20,950 bases of DNA, from the IMG/VR virus record IMGVR_UViG_3300002917_000010, positions 1 through 20,950 of that record. One strand, 5' to 3'. The notes under the pieces are model-generated. The model saw only the letters and a program-made list of their open reading frames with translations. It searched no databases and was not told the origin of the DNA. Each line of letters starts with the position of its first letter. The stretch's first letter is position 1. Of this stretch, positions 6,097-12,886 are shown piece by piece. A program made the position numbers and the translations under genes. This DNA comes from a virus.

Positions 6097-6132
6097 ATGG
6101 TTACCAACCCAATGAGTCAAAATGGATTTTAA
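6097..6132 (+). CDS. Possible leader peptide overlapping the portal start (11 aa)
   Basis: An 11-codon frame begins at ATG 6097 directly after GGAGAA, reads MVTNPMSQNGF and stops at 6132, ten bases inside the portal gene in another frame. The portal ATG itself has only a weak ribosome site, so ribosomes finishing this leader could re-initiate there. It may equally be chance. Confidence 0.25.
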   Translation: MVTNPMSQNGF

Positions 6133-8302
6133 GGACAAGGATAAAGTCGGCGTATCTGAAACGCCCCATTCCGGTTCGGAGAAACAGGAAGTCGAAGCCT
6201 GGCTCCGCACCATTGAAGCCACCGTTAAATGGCGAGACGGCATCGGAAACAAAAGCGGCTGGAAGCGATTTGTCAACGAGTACAAAAACAATTGGGATTT
6301 TCTTCAATCTTCGGTTTCTATTCCGCTCATTCCGGTTAATCTTGTCTATGCCTATACCAAAACGGAAATTGCCCGGCTCTATTTTAAAGATCCTTGGATC
6401 ACGGTTAACGCCAAAAGAGTCGAAGATCTTGGCGCCGCGCAGATCGCTGAGCAAATCATTAATTACACCTGGGGCGAGTTGAAATTAAAGTCCCAGATTA
6501 AGCTGGCTCTTATGGAAGCGCTCCTGGTCGGGCATTCCTGGATTAAAATCGGGTATGCCGCCGAATTCGGCACCGTTGAATCTCAGCCAAAAGAAGAAAA
6601 AAGATCGCCTGGTCGACCCAAAAAATTCAAGGAAGTTGAAACCAATGAGTACATAAAATCGGAATCTGTTTTCGCTTACCAAGTTTCGTATAAAGATGTT
6701 ATTTTTGATCCTTCCGCAACTTTCCCAGCCACATCAAATGCTCGTTGGATGGCGCATAAAGTGGTGAAACCTTATCGGGCTATCGTACAGTCAGGGATCT
6801 ATGAACATACGGATGAACTTAAACCGAACGTGTACGTTGATGATCCCAACGTTCCTTACGATACGCCCGATTCTTTGAAAGAAGGATTTGGAAAAGACGT
6901 TCGGTCCGTTGTTTTGTGGGAAATTTACGATCTGGATCATCAAACGGTAACAACAGTATCGCCGGGTTGTATATATAAGCTGCGTGAAATACTGCTTCCT
7001 GAGTATTTGAACGGCGGATTTCCTTTCATCATGCTGGCCTTCAATCCGGTTCCGGGAGATGTTTATCCCATGTCCGATATCGCTCCGCAGGAAGGCCAGA
7101 TCATTGAATTAACAAAAATACTCTCTTTGGCCATTAATCATTTAAAAAGGTGGAATCGGCAGATGATCGTTGATGCGGATGCTTTCACTCCGGATGAGGC
7201 TGCTAAATTCAAAGACGCCAATGACGGGGCCATTATTCAGGCTCAACAACCGGGCGTCAAGGACAAGATTTTTATTCCACCTTATCCGCCGGTTCAATCG
7301 GATGTTTATGGCGTCTGGAATTGGACTTATGATATCTGGCGCTCCGTCGCCGGCCAGACTCAGACCGATCAGGGCGGCCAAGCCAAAACACAAACCAGGA
7401 CATTGGGCGAACTTCGCATGGCGCTTCAGGGAGGCAAGGCCCGGTCTGATGAAAAAGTGGATACACTGGAAGACGTCTTGAGCGAGGTAGCCAGGAAGCT
7501 CCTCTTCATTATTCAGAAAAAATATGACTTGCCGAAAATAGCCAGGATCGTAGGGCCAAAAGCAGTTCAAGAAAAGATTTTGAAGATTTTACCGAAGCGA
7601 CCTTCAGTCCAACCAAACATGCCTCAGCCTGGAGCTCAAGTTCCTGGAGCACTCCCTCAAGGGACCCAAGGGTCATTGACCCAAGGACCAATGCCTCCTG
7701 GGGAGATGTCACCCGGCTCGATGCCTCAAGGATCGATGTTGCCGGGAATGTCTCCTCCGCCATTACAACCAAATCCAGTCGCTCAATCTTCCTATCAAAA
7801 CGGTTTTGGGTTCTCGTGGAACCGGACCGATATTATTGGCGAGATGGACGTGGACGTTCTGGCCGGGTCCACTGTTCCCATGGATCGGGAAAGCATGTTG
7901 GAGGTCATGGAGAAGCTGGCTCCGTTTTTACAATTGGCCGGTGTCACTCCGGGCAGTCCGGCGGCCAAAGCTTATTTTCGTGAGTTCATTCGTTTGATCG
8001 GGATTATGTCCGTTGAATCCATTATGGATCAGATCGAAGAACAGCCACAGATACCGCCTCCTAAAATCATGGAAACCCAGGCCAAAATACAAGGAAAGAT
8101 GGCCGAGACCAAGATGAAGATCCAGGGTAAAGCCCAAGAGGAGGCCATAAAGATTCAGGCCTTGAAAGAAAAACTTCATGTGGACCGCGTTAAAAACGAG
8201 ATGCAAATGCAAAAAGGGATCATGGATTCGATTCTTAAGCAATTCAGGCAGCCCGTTAATGGCGGTTTTCAGAATGGAGGACAAAATGGTTCAGAGATAT
8301 AA
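6122..8302 (+). CDS. Portal protein (726 aa)
   Basis: This is the dodecameric ring at the unique capsid vertex through which DNA enters and leaves and to which the tail attaches. The length and order fit large podovirus/P22-like portals: helical N-terminus, a clip/wing region with NGGFPFIMLAFNPVPGD (297-313), the long helix region around APQEGQIIELTKILSLAINH (321-340), and a C-terminal helical barrel-like tail rich in Met, Gln and Lys (650-700). A PGRPKK basic patch (163-168) resembles an AT-hook. Residues about 495-556 are a Pro/Met/Gln/Gly-rich low-complexity insert. The ATG at 6122 is the first in frame after a stop at 6113. It follows the terminase genes in the order usual for phages. Confidence 0.9.
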   Translation: MDFKDKDKVGVSETPHSGSEKQEVEAWLRTIEATVKWRDGIGNKSGWKRFVNEYKNNWDFLQSSVSIPLIPVNLVYAYTKTEIARLYFKDPWITVNAKRVEDLGAAQIAEQIINYTWGELKLKSQIKLALMEALLVGHSWIKIGYAAEFGTVESQPKEEKRSPGRPKKFKEVETNEYIKSESVFAYQVSYKDVIFDPSATFPATSNARWMAHKVVKPYRAIVQSGIYEHTDELKPNVYVDDPNVPYDTPDSLKEGFGKDVRSVVLWEIYDLDHQTVTTVSPGCIYKLREILLPEYLNGGFPFIMLAFNPVPGDVYPMSDIAPQEGQIIELTKILSLAINHLKRWNRQMIVDADAFTPDEAAKFKDANDGAIIQAQQPGVKDKIFIPPYPPVQSDVYGVWNWTYDIWRSVAGQTQTDQGGQAKTQTRTLGELRMALQGGKARSDEKVDTLEDVLSEVARKLLFIIQKKYDLPKIARIVGPKAVQEKILKILPKRPSVQPNMPQPGAQVPGALPQGTQGSLTQGPMPPGEMSPGSMPQGSMLPGMSPPPLQPNPVAQSSYQNGFGFSWNRTDIIGEMDVDVLAGSTVPMDRESMLEVMEKLAPFLQLAGVTPGSPAAKAYFREFIRLIGIMSVESIMDQIEEQPQIPPPKIMETQAKIQGKMAETKMKIQGKAQEEAIKIQALKEKLHVDRVKNEMQMQKGIMDSILKQFRQPVNGGFQNGGQNGSEI

Positions 8303-8492
8303 AAAGATGGGTGATCAGTTGGGAAAGAATATATCTCATGTCGGATCGCACATGCCGACTGTGGCGGTTGGAATTTTAAGGAAGCGCCGGATAAGGAAAG
8401 TGGATAATAAAGAGCTCGCTTCGGGCGGATCAAAAGTAAAACCGCTCAAAGAATATAACCCGTACCCAACTCAATTTAATCCGTCAACTTAA
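8286..8492 (+). CDS. Small basic hypothetical protein (68 aa)
   Basis: The start at ATG 8286 is backed by GGAGGA four bases upstream, inside the end of the portal gene, which it overlaps by 17 nt. The 68-residue product begins MVQRYKKMGDQLGKNISHVG and is strongly basic, with an RKRRIRKVD patch near residue 35. The frame is open upstream to 8178, but that would overlap the portal far more. It may bind nucleic acid; no family recognised. Confidence 0.55.
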   Translation: MVQRYKKMGDQLGKNISHVGSHMPTVAVGILRKRRIRKVDNKELASGGSKVKPLKEYNPYPTQFNPST

Positions 8493-8508
8493 GGGGACAT
8501 TTGTCCCG
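8493..8508 (+). other. Short hairpin just before the zinc-ribbon gene
   Basis: GGGAC/GTCCC (8494-8507) forms a tight stem-loop (loop ATTT) right after the preceding stop and right before the GAGG ribosome site of the next gene. No T-run follows, so it is more likely an RNA stability or translation element than a terminator. Confidence 0.3.
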
Positions 8509-8519
8509 AGGAACCCCAT

Positions 8520-8855
8520 TTGATTTGTGATAACTGCAAAAACGAAAAAGCAACGGTTCTGGAATTTGTTTACAGCAAGAAAGGCGTTTTTAAAAGGTGC
8601 GAATTTTGCGGCGCCAGCCGTCCTCACTTGTCTGATGTTTATTTTAAAGAGCCTTATTTGGATGAACACCTGGCTTGTGAAGAATTCCCAGGCGCCAAGA
8701 TGATTACAAGCAAGTCAGAGAAAAAAAGATGGCTTGAAAAATGCCATTTACGGGAAGGGGGCGACCGGGTGCATGGAGCCAATAAATTTGATTCGATTTC
8801 ACATCGACACGCCGTACTCAGTCTTCAACAGAATTCTCAACGGAGGATAAAATGA
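8520..8855 (+). CDS. Small zinc-ribbon protein (111 aa)
   Basis: Starting at TTG 8520, seven bases after GAGGA, the product opens MICDNCKNEKATVLEFVYSK. Cysteines at 3, 6, 27 and 30 (CDNC and CEFC) form a four-cysteine zinc ribbon, and the rest of the chain is charged and of unknown fold. Zinc ribbons of this kind in phage morphogenesis regions are common but their roles vary. The C-terminal 35 residues are His/Arg-rich. The stop overlaps the next ATG as ATGA. Confidence 0.6.
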   Translation: MICDNCKNEKATVLEFVYSKKGVFKRCEFCGASRPHLSDVYFKEPYLDEHLACEEFPGAKMITSKSEKKRWLEKCHLREGGDRVHGANKFDSISHRHAVLSLQQNSQRRIK

Positions 8856-9034
8856 GCAACAAATCGCCGGACATGAACAGCAAGGGAGTAAAAGTCAACA
8901 CATCAGAGCCCCTCTCGCCACAAGGACCGCTCAAGGACACTCTGAAGGCTTATGACGAATGGGATATTAACAAACTCAAAGATCCTACCTCCTATGGTGA
9001 TAAAAACACGAAGGGCCAAGGCTCGAAGCCTTAA
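8852..9034 (+). CDS. Small hypothetical protein (60 aa)
   Basis: ATG 8852 overlaps the previous stop (ATGA) and follows GGAGGATAA, a strong ribosome site. The 60-residue product begins MSNKSPDMNSKGVKVNTSEP and is hydrophilic, low in hydrophobic residues and rich in Lys, Asp, Ser and Pro, so it is probably largely disordered. It may be a virion-associated or scaffold-associated tail segment. No motif recognised. Confidence 0.55.
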   Translation: MSNKSPDMNSKGVKVNTSEPLSPQGPLKDTLKAYDEWDINKLKDPTSYGDKNTKGQGSKP

Positions 9035-9043
9035 GTTGGAGTT

Positions 9044-9382
9044 ATGCCAGCTACCGACGTCTTAAGAACTTACCGGGACAAAGGTTACGCGTCAACCAGT
9101 CCCGGTAATCCAGACAATTCTTCCGGTAAAAAAGACGGCATGGATTCCGGCGAGCAAAACCAGATGCCACGGATCATTAAATTCACCGATGATGAATCCA
9201 AGGCTTTCGCTCAGGCCAAACCGGGCGAGGATCTGGCCTGTGAAGTGCATGGCACTTTAGATGGGGAAGGCGGGTTTCGAATCATGTCCGTGGCGCCCTT
9301 GGCCGGCGCTAGTGCGCCCGCAGGCAGTGAACAGGATATGGCCGGCCAGGTCATGCAAAAAGTAATGCCGGGAGCAATGTAA
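9044..9382 (+). CDS. Hypothetical protein, possible capsid-assembly accessory (112 aa)
   Basis: ATG 9044 follows a GGAG ribosome site, nine bases after the previous stop. The 112-residue product begins MPATDVLRTYRDKGYASTSP. A hydrophilic N-terminal third (GNPDNSSGKKDGMDSGEQNQ) precedes a beta-like middle (VHGTLDGEGGFRIMSVAPL, near residues 68-86) and a Met-rich C-terminus. It lies directly before the scaffold gene, so a role in head assembly is a reasonable inference from position only. No motif is diagnostic. Confidence 0.5.
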   Translation: MPATDVLRTYRDKGYASTSPGNPDNSSGKKDGMDSGEQNQMPRIIKFTDDESKAFAQAKPGEDLACEVHGTLDGEGGFRIMSVAPLAGASAPAGSEQDMAGQVMQKVMPGAM

Positions 9383-9397
9383 GATAAGGGGAAATCA

Positions 9398-10285
9398 ATG
9401 GAAAATACAGCGGTAGTAGAACCTCAAGCAAATCAAGAATCACCAATTGACCAGGCGCCAATTGCGCCAGCAGATCCGTTTGCGTTGGACGAAAACGCGC
9501 TTACTTCTTTGTCGCCTGAGCAGCGGGCTTCGCTCGATCCGATCATGGATTCCTGGAAAAAGAAGGCGGTTGAGGAAATCCAGAAACGTGAATCGGACGC
9601 CTCACAAAAGTATAAACCCTACGAAGAAAAAGCGCAGACCTTAGACAAACTCACCAACTACGCGCCCTTCGTTCAATGGTGGCAGGCACAGCAACGGACC
9701 GCTGCTGCCGGCGCCTCGCCGGCTCAGCAGGGCGCCGTTTCTCAAAGCAAGCCTCAAGATTTCGCCACTCAACAGGAATGGCAAGAGGCAATCTGGCAGG
9801 CATCTCAGGGTGATGCGGCCAAACTCCAGGAAATCAATTCCAAAATGATGGCGGCTTGGGCCACGCCGTTTGTCCAGCAGTTGAATCAGCGTCAGCAGGT
9901 CATTGAAACCCAGCTTGAGGTGAAAGATTTATTTGAGAGGCACCCGGACGCAAAAGATCTTGATGCCATCGGCCTTGATCCGAAAACAAAAGAAGGAACC
10001 TCGCTTTTGGAAATGGCGCTCGATTGGTCTGAACGAAACCAGAAATCTCTTGAAGATGGTTATCAATTGGCCAAGAAATGGGCTGATTCGATGCGGGTCG
10101 GGGCTCAGCAGCAGGCGATGGGCCTGGTCAACGGCAAGAGAAATGATATTACTGCCGGACCATCAACGTCAAATTCGAGTCAAAATATCATCGAAGTCTC
10201 CGATAGCGATGAGCTCCTTAGAAAAAGCATGGAAGCTCAATTGGCCGGTCAAAAAGATGTTCGGTTTGTGATTAGGAAGAAGTGA
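9398..10285 (+). CDS. Probable capsid scaffolding protein (295 aa)
   Basis: The 295-residue product (ATG 9398 after GGGGAAATC) is hydrophilic, highly helical and rich in Gln, Ala, Glu and Lys, with no cysteine. Its N-terminal segment is acidic and Pro-rich, the centre has SWKKKAVEEIQKRESDASQK, and the C-terminus is charged and ends VRFVIRKK. This composition, a basic C-terminal end and its place between portal and major capsid genes are typical of internal scaffolds that direct shell assembly and are later released. Sequence alone does not distinguish a scaffold from another internal head protein, but position makes scaffold most likely. Confidence 0.7.
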   Translation: MENTAVVEPQANQESPIDQAPIAPADPFALDENALTSLSPEQRASLDPIMDSWKKKAVEEIQKRESDASQKYKPYEEKAQTLDKLTNYAPFVQWWQAQQRTAAAGASPAQQGAVSQSKPQDFATQQEWQEAIWQASQGDAAKLQEINSKMMAAWATPFVQQLNQRQQVIETQLEVKDLFERHPDAKDLDAIGLDPKTKEGTSLLEMALDWSERNQKSLEDGYQLAKKWADSMRVGAQQQAMGLVNGKRNDITAGPSTSNSSQNIIEVSDSDELLRKSMEAQLAGQKDVRFVIRKK

Positions 10286-10299
10286 TGATGTCTCAAGGG

Positions 10300-10809
10300 T
10301 TAGATATGTTTCCAAGATTCTCGAGTCAAAATAGATCGAATATTTCTCCTGGATACGCCGAATTCGATAGCCAGTTGTCCGGCTGTTACCTTTTTCGGAA
10401 TCCATTTCTTTCTTATTTCAAGAATTTGTTTTTCAGTGAGAATAGCTCGACCAGATTTTTCTCCAAATGGATGTCTTTTTTTGGAAACCATGTCCGCATT
10501 ATTTTCTGCATTTGTGCCAACAAAAAGGTGATCCGGTCTCACACACAAACGGTTATCGCATTTATGAAGAACGTGAAGACCGCCACGAATATGTCCATGT
10601 TCAATGATATAAGAAACCCGATGAGGGTAATGAATGACACCGCAGAGGCAGAAAGTTCCATACCCGCGTTTTCCTTTAGACCCTTTCCAATTCCAACAAG
10701 TTTGCGTTTTTTCAACGCTGTGCCAAAAGCGCTCTTTAAGACGAGTCACATAATATTCAACGATTTCCTCCATGCTGTTTCGTATTTTGGAGGCTTTGCT
10801 AGTGTACAT
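10300..10809 (-). CDS. HNH homing-endonuclease-like protein, antisense (169 aa)
   Basis: Encoded on the opposite strand to the surrounding structural genes. The motif LHKCDNRLCVRPDHLFVGTN (81-100), with H82, H94 and N100, is a standard HNH nuclease core of the HNH_3 type often found in phage homing endonucleases. Residues about 121-165 (AILTEKQILEIRK..., GQLAIEFGVSRRNIRSILT) form a helix-turn-helix DNA-binding tail like those fused to such nucleases. The start could be Met1 (10809) or Met13 (10773); neither has a good ribosome site. It lies between scaffold and capsid genes and ends 15 bases past the scaffold stop. A neighbouring ORF-less group I intron suggests it mobilises that intron. Confidence 0.85.
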   Translation of the reverse strand: MYTSKASKIRNSMEEIVEYYVTRLKERFWHSVEKTQTCWNWKGSKGKRGYGTFCLCGVIHYPHRVSYIIEHGHIRGGLHVLHKCDNRLCVRPDHLFVGTNAENNADMVSKKRHPFGEKSGRAILTEKQILEIRKKWIPKKVTAGQLAIEFGVSRRNIRSILTRESWKHI

Positions 10810-10829
10810 ATATGAACATTAGCACAACC

Positions 10830-10852
10830 TTAGGGGTAAAGGAAGGTATTAA
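10830..10852 (+). promoter_or_regulatory. Ribosome-binding leader of the capsid gene, repeated motif
   Basis: The block TTAGGGGTAAAGGAAGG (10830-10846) is followed after six bases by the capsid ATG. A near-identical block (15 of 17 bases) precedes the gene at 12440, and its core TTAGGGGTAA recurs in a hairpin at 12372-12381. AAGGAAGG is the Shine-Dalgarno part. Confidence 0.6.
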
Positions 10853-12003
10853 ATGGCAATCTCGGATAAAAAAATTGTCCGTTAAAGAAGGAATTCTTTA
10901 ATGCCAAAGCCCGAATATCGGTTAAAAGCCGGAAGCGGCCAAGACCGAAGCGTCAACTAACAGTACGCTCGAACGACTGACAAGGGCACCCAGCACGGGT
11001 GGAGATACAGTCTAGTCTCACGCTATAACAAAAGAAACGTGAGTTAATAAAAACGACAATATTTACTTACGGGCCGGCAAATGTTACCTCGTTGATTGCG
11101 ACAACGCTTTCAACTTATGGAAAACAACTCGCCGATAATGTCCACAAGGCTATCCCACTTCTCGCGTGGTTAACGATTAAAAAGCGAGTGACGGAGGAAG
11201 GAGGAGCGTCGATTATTCGACCGGTTGTTTTCGCGTCGAATAGCACTGCCGCTTTTTATTCCTCGGATGATGTTCTTGACACAACGATTCAGGACAACTT
11301 CACGGCGGCGCAATGGCAATGGCGGCAAGCAGCAGCTTCCATCGTTGTTACGGGTCGGATCGAACTCCAAAACGCAGGACGGGCTCAGGTTATCGATTAC
11401 GCGAAAGCGCAGATTGATAATGCACTGGCATCTTTAAAAGAGACCATCGATATTAAACTCTTTGCCACGGCCCAAGCCGGTTCCAATATCACGCCGCTGA
11501 ATGCGATCATCTCAAATACCGGTACAATCGGTGATATAAATGGTGGTACCAACGCATTTTGGCAGAGCACTCAAACGGCTTCGGGCTCTTTTGCTCAGCG
11601 CGGTATGTCCGATCTTCGGACGGCGTGGGACAATGTGGCGGTTCGTATGCCGGCAGGAGGTCCTGATTTGATTCTGTCAGATCAGACTGGTTATGAGGCT
11701 TATGAGGCGACCTTGACTCCGACTGTTCGTTACACCGATGTTAGCATGGGCGATCTTGGTTTTGTGAATCTGAAATACAAGGAAGCTGTTTGGACTTGGG
11801 ACCCGAACGCAACAGCCGGCTATGTTTATGGCTTGAATTCTAAGGCGTTGGAGTTGGTTCAGCACACGAATCGTCTGTTCACGATCTCAGAATGGGTCAA
11901 GCCCGCCAATCAGGATCTGAAAGTGGCTCAAGTATTCTGGGCTGGAGAGTGCACAACCAATAACCGGAGGAAATTATTTCTCCTCACGGGTGTCACAGCT
12001 TAA
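10853..12003 (+). CDS. Major capsid protein, intron-split gene (320 aa after splicing)
   Basis: Two exons are proposed: 10853-10867 and 11056-12003. Joined, they encode 320 residues starting MAISD, then TIFTYGPANVTSLIATTLST. This N-terminus and the C-terminal pattern (NRLFTISEWVKPANQDLKVA..., TTNNRRKLFLLTG) match a common tailed-phage shell protein, which forms the icosahedral capsid, probably HK97 fold. Without splicing, translation from ATG 10853 hits TAA at 10883 after ten codons. The second exon alone has no ATG, only a TTG at 11092 with no ribosome site, which would remove 17 residues. ATG 10853 has a strong ribosome site. The gene sits between scaffold and small decoration-like genes. 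Confidence 0.85.
10868..11055 (+). ncRNA. Self-splicing group I intron in the major capsid gene (188 nt)
   Basis: The expected helices can be assigned in order. P1: exon CGGAT (10863-10867) with GTCCG (10877-10881), closing with the conserved U-G pair at the splice site. P2: TTAAAGAA/TTCTTTAA capped by GGAA (10882-10901). P3: GCCC (10909-10912) with GGGC (10984-10987). P4: CGGT (10919-10922) with ACCG (10944-10947). P5: GCCG/CGGC (10928-10939). P6: AGCGT/ACGCT (10949-10969). P7: GACTG (10975-10979) with CAGTC (11008-11012). P8: ACCC/GGGT (10988-11000). P9: CTCACG/CGTGAG (11017-11043). The intron ends in G (11055). It has no internal endonuclease gene. Splicing joins codons in frame. The exact 3' site is inferred; 11043 would also keep the frame. 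Confidence 0.9.
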
Positions 12004-12015
12004 AAGGAGGTTTCT

Positions 12016-12300
12016 ATGGCATTTTCAGCGACAGTTAGAGGAACCTCTTATTTTGGTGACGGAGTGAGATCCATCTATGGTGATTGGACTGGAGCCGTCG
12101 GAGATGCAGCTGGAACATTGGCGTTGGCCGGCGGCTATCCCATTCTGGCCATATTCCAGAAATTCGATACGTTGGATAACACTTTCCAAATTATCCCGCG
12201 TGTCGAGGTGTCAACAACTTCTGGAATCACGACTTACACCATAGAAAATCAAGATACTGTGGCAACAGGCCGGTTCTTCATTCTTCACAAAGGTCAATGA
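12016..12300 (+). CDS. Small virion-type protein, possible capsid decoration (94 aa)
   Basis: ATG 12016 follows the strong ribosome site AAGGAGGTTTCT. The 94-residue product begins MAFSATVRGTSYFGDGVRSI and is rich in Gly, Thr, Ala and beta-forming residues, with no cysteines, which is typical of a small capsid-surface or stabilising protein. It starts 12 bases after the capsid stop, so it is probably made with it. Position and composition, not a recognised family, support the suggestion. Confidence 0.55.
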   Translation: MAFSATVRGTSYFGDGVRSIYGDWTGAVGDAAGTLALAGGYPILAIFQKFDTLDNTFQIIPRVEVSTTSGITTYTIENQDTVATGRFFILHKGQ

Positions 12301-12339
12301 CCTAATGGGTCAGTGATTCACTGGTCAATAAAAAATTCT

Positions 12340-12409
12340 GGGTGACGCCAACTTTTAGGAGTTGGAGGACTTTAGGGGTAAGTCCGTAGCGGCGATGGCC
12401 GCCGCACCC
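12340..12409 (+). ncRNA. Cloverleaf-like structured RNA element between two virion genes
   Basis: An outer stem GGGTG (12340-12344)/CACCC (12405-12409) encloses three hairpins: CCAACT/AGTTGG (12348-12365, loop TTTAGG), GGACTT/AAGTCC (12367-12385, loop TAGGGGT) and GCGGC/GCCGC (12389-12402, loop GATG). Stems are mostly perfect and GC-rich. It is tRNA-sized but lacks the tRNA loops and stem lengths. A further pair of GGTCA repeats and a small AGTG/CACT hairpin lie just upstream (12298-12327). It precedes the 12440 gene and may control its translation or process the message. Confidence 0.5.
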
Positions 12410-12417
12410 GTCGATCA

Positions 12418-12439
12418 ATAGGGGTAAAGGTAGGAAATT
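12418..12439 (+). promoter_or_regulatory. Second copy of the AGGGGTAAAGG ribosome leader
   Basis: ATAGGGGTAAAGGTAGG (12418-12434) is five bases before ATG 12440 and matches the capsid leader at 15 of 17 positions. It contains the Shine-Dalgarno AAGGTAGG. Confidence 0.55.
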
Positions 12440-12886
12440 ATGTTGTGGAAACATGCGGCATTGGGAGACGAAAAAGGGTTTGGCACGTTTAAATGCGTGG
12501 AAGCAACAAGCATCACGACCGGTTACTTTGTGGCGCTTCGTGTCGGCACAAACGCCAGTTTTGATGGAACTCAAGTTGTGATGGCTCGAAGCGGAACTGC
12601 CATTGATTTGCCAGGGTTCGTTGGTATCGCAGCTCAAGATATCGGATCGAATCTCTATGGAAGGGTCCAGGTTTATGGAGCGGTGGCATCAGTGGCGTTT
12701 TCTAATGTCGGGACTTCCATTACGATCAACGTTGGCGATCCCTTGGTTCCAGGCGCGATGCCGGGCGGAGGCGCTTCTTTGGCGCCCACTTATGCGTCGT
12801 CAGGATTCCGTTTCGTGATCGCTTCCGCCGTCCCTGCGGCTATCTCAGCTGTTGGTTGGATGAGTGGATGGGTACGGGCTATTTAG
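12440..12886 (+). CDS. Virion-type protein, possible decoration/head fibre (148 aa)
   Basis: The 148-residue product begins MLWKHAALGDEKGFGTFKCV. It is Gly, Ala, Val and Thr-rich with alternating beta strands (such as GRVQVYGAVASVAFSNVG) and one cysteine, typical of small beta-rich capsid-surface proteins. Its leader is nearly identical to that of the capsid gene and is preceded by a folded RNA element. Place among head genes supports a structural role. No family was recognised. Confidence 0.6.
   Translation: MLWKHAALGDEKGFGTFKCVEATSITTGYFVALRVGTNASFDGTQVVMARSGTAIDLPGFVGIAAQDIGSNLYGRVQVYGAVASVAFSNVGTSITINVGDPLVPGAMPGGGASLAPTYASSGFRFVIASAVPAAISAVGWMSGWVRAI

Noticed and set aside
6042-6482. 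146-codon rightward frame overlapping the portal start
   Set aside because: It lies over the terminator and in an alternative frame of the portal gene; the product is basic and low in structure.
10282-10815. Long rightward frame (177 codons) opposite the HNH gene
   Set aside because: It is the mirror of the HNH gene, whose opposite strand has intact HNH and helix-turn-helix motifs; the rightward product has no recognisable features.
11092-12003. Capsid gene starting at TTG 11092
   Set aside because: It has no ribosome site and would drop conserved N-terminal residues that are encoded in frame upstream; the intron-split model from ATG 10853 explains both.
12298-12337. Intrinsic terminator after the small virion gene
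   Set aside because: Hairpins are short and are followed by an A-rich stretch, not a T-run.
12340-12409. tRNA gene
   Set aside because: The size is right and it has three internal stems, but stem and loop lengths do not fit, there is no TTC-type loop, no normal D-arm and no matching seven-base acceptor stem.
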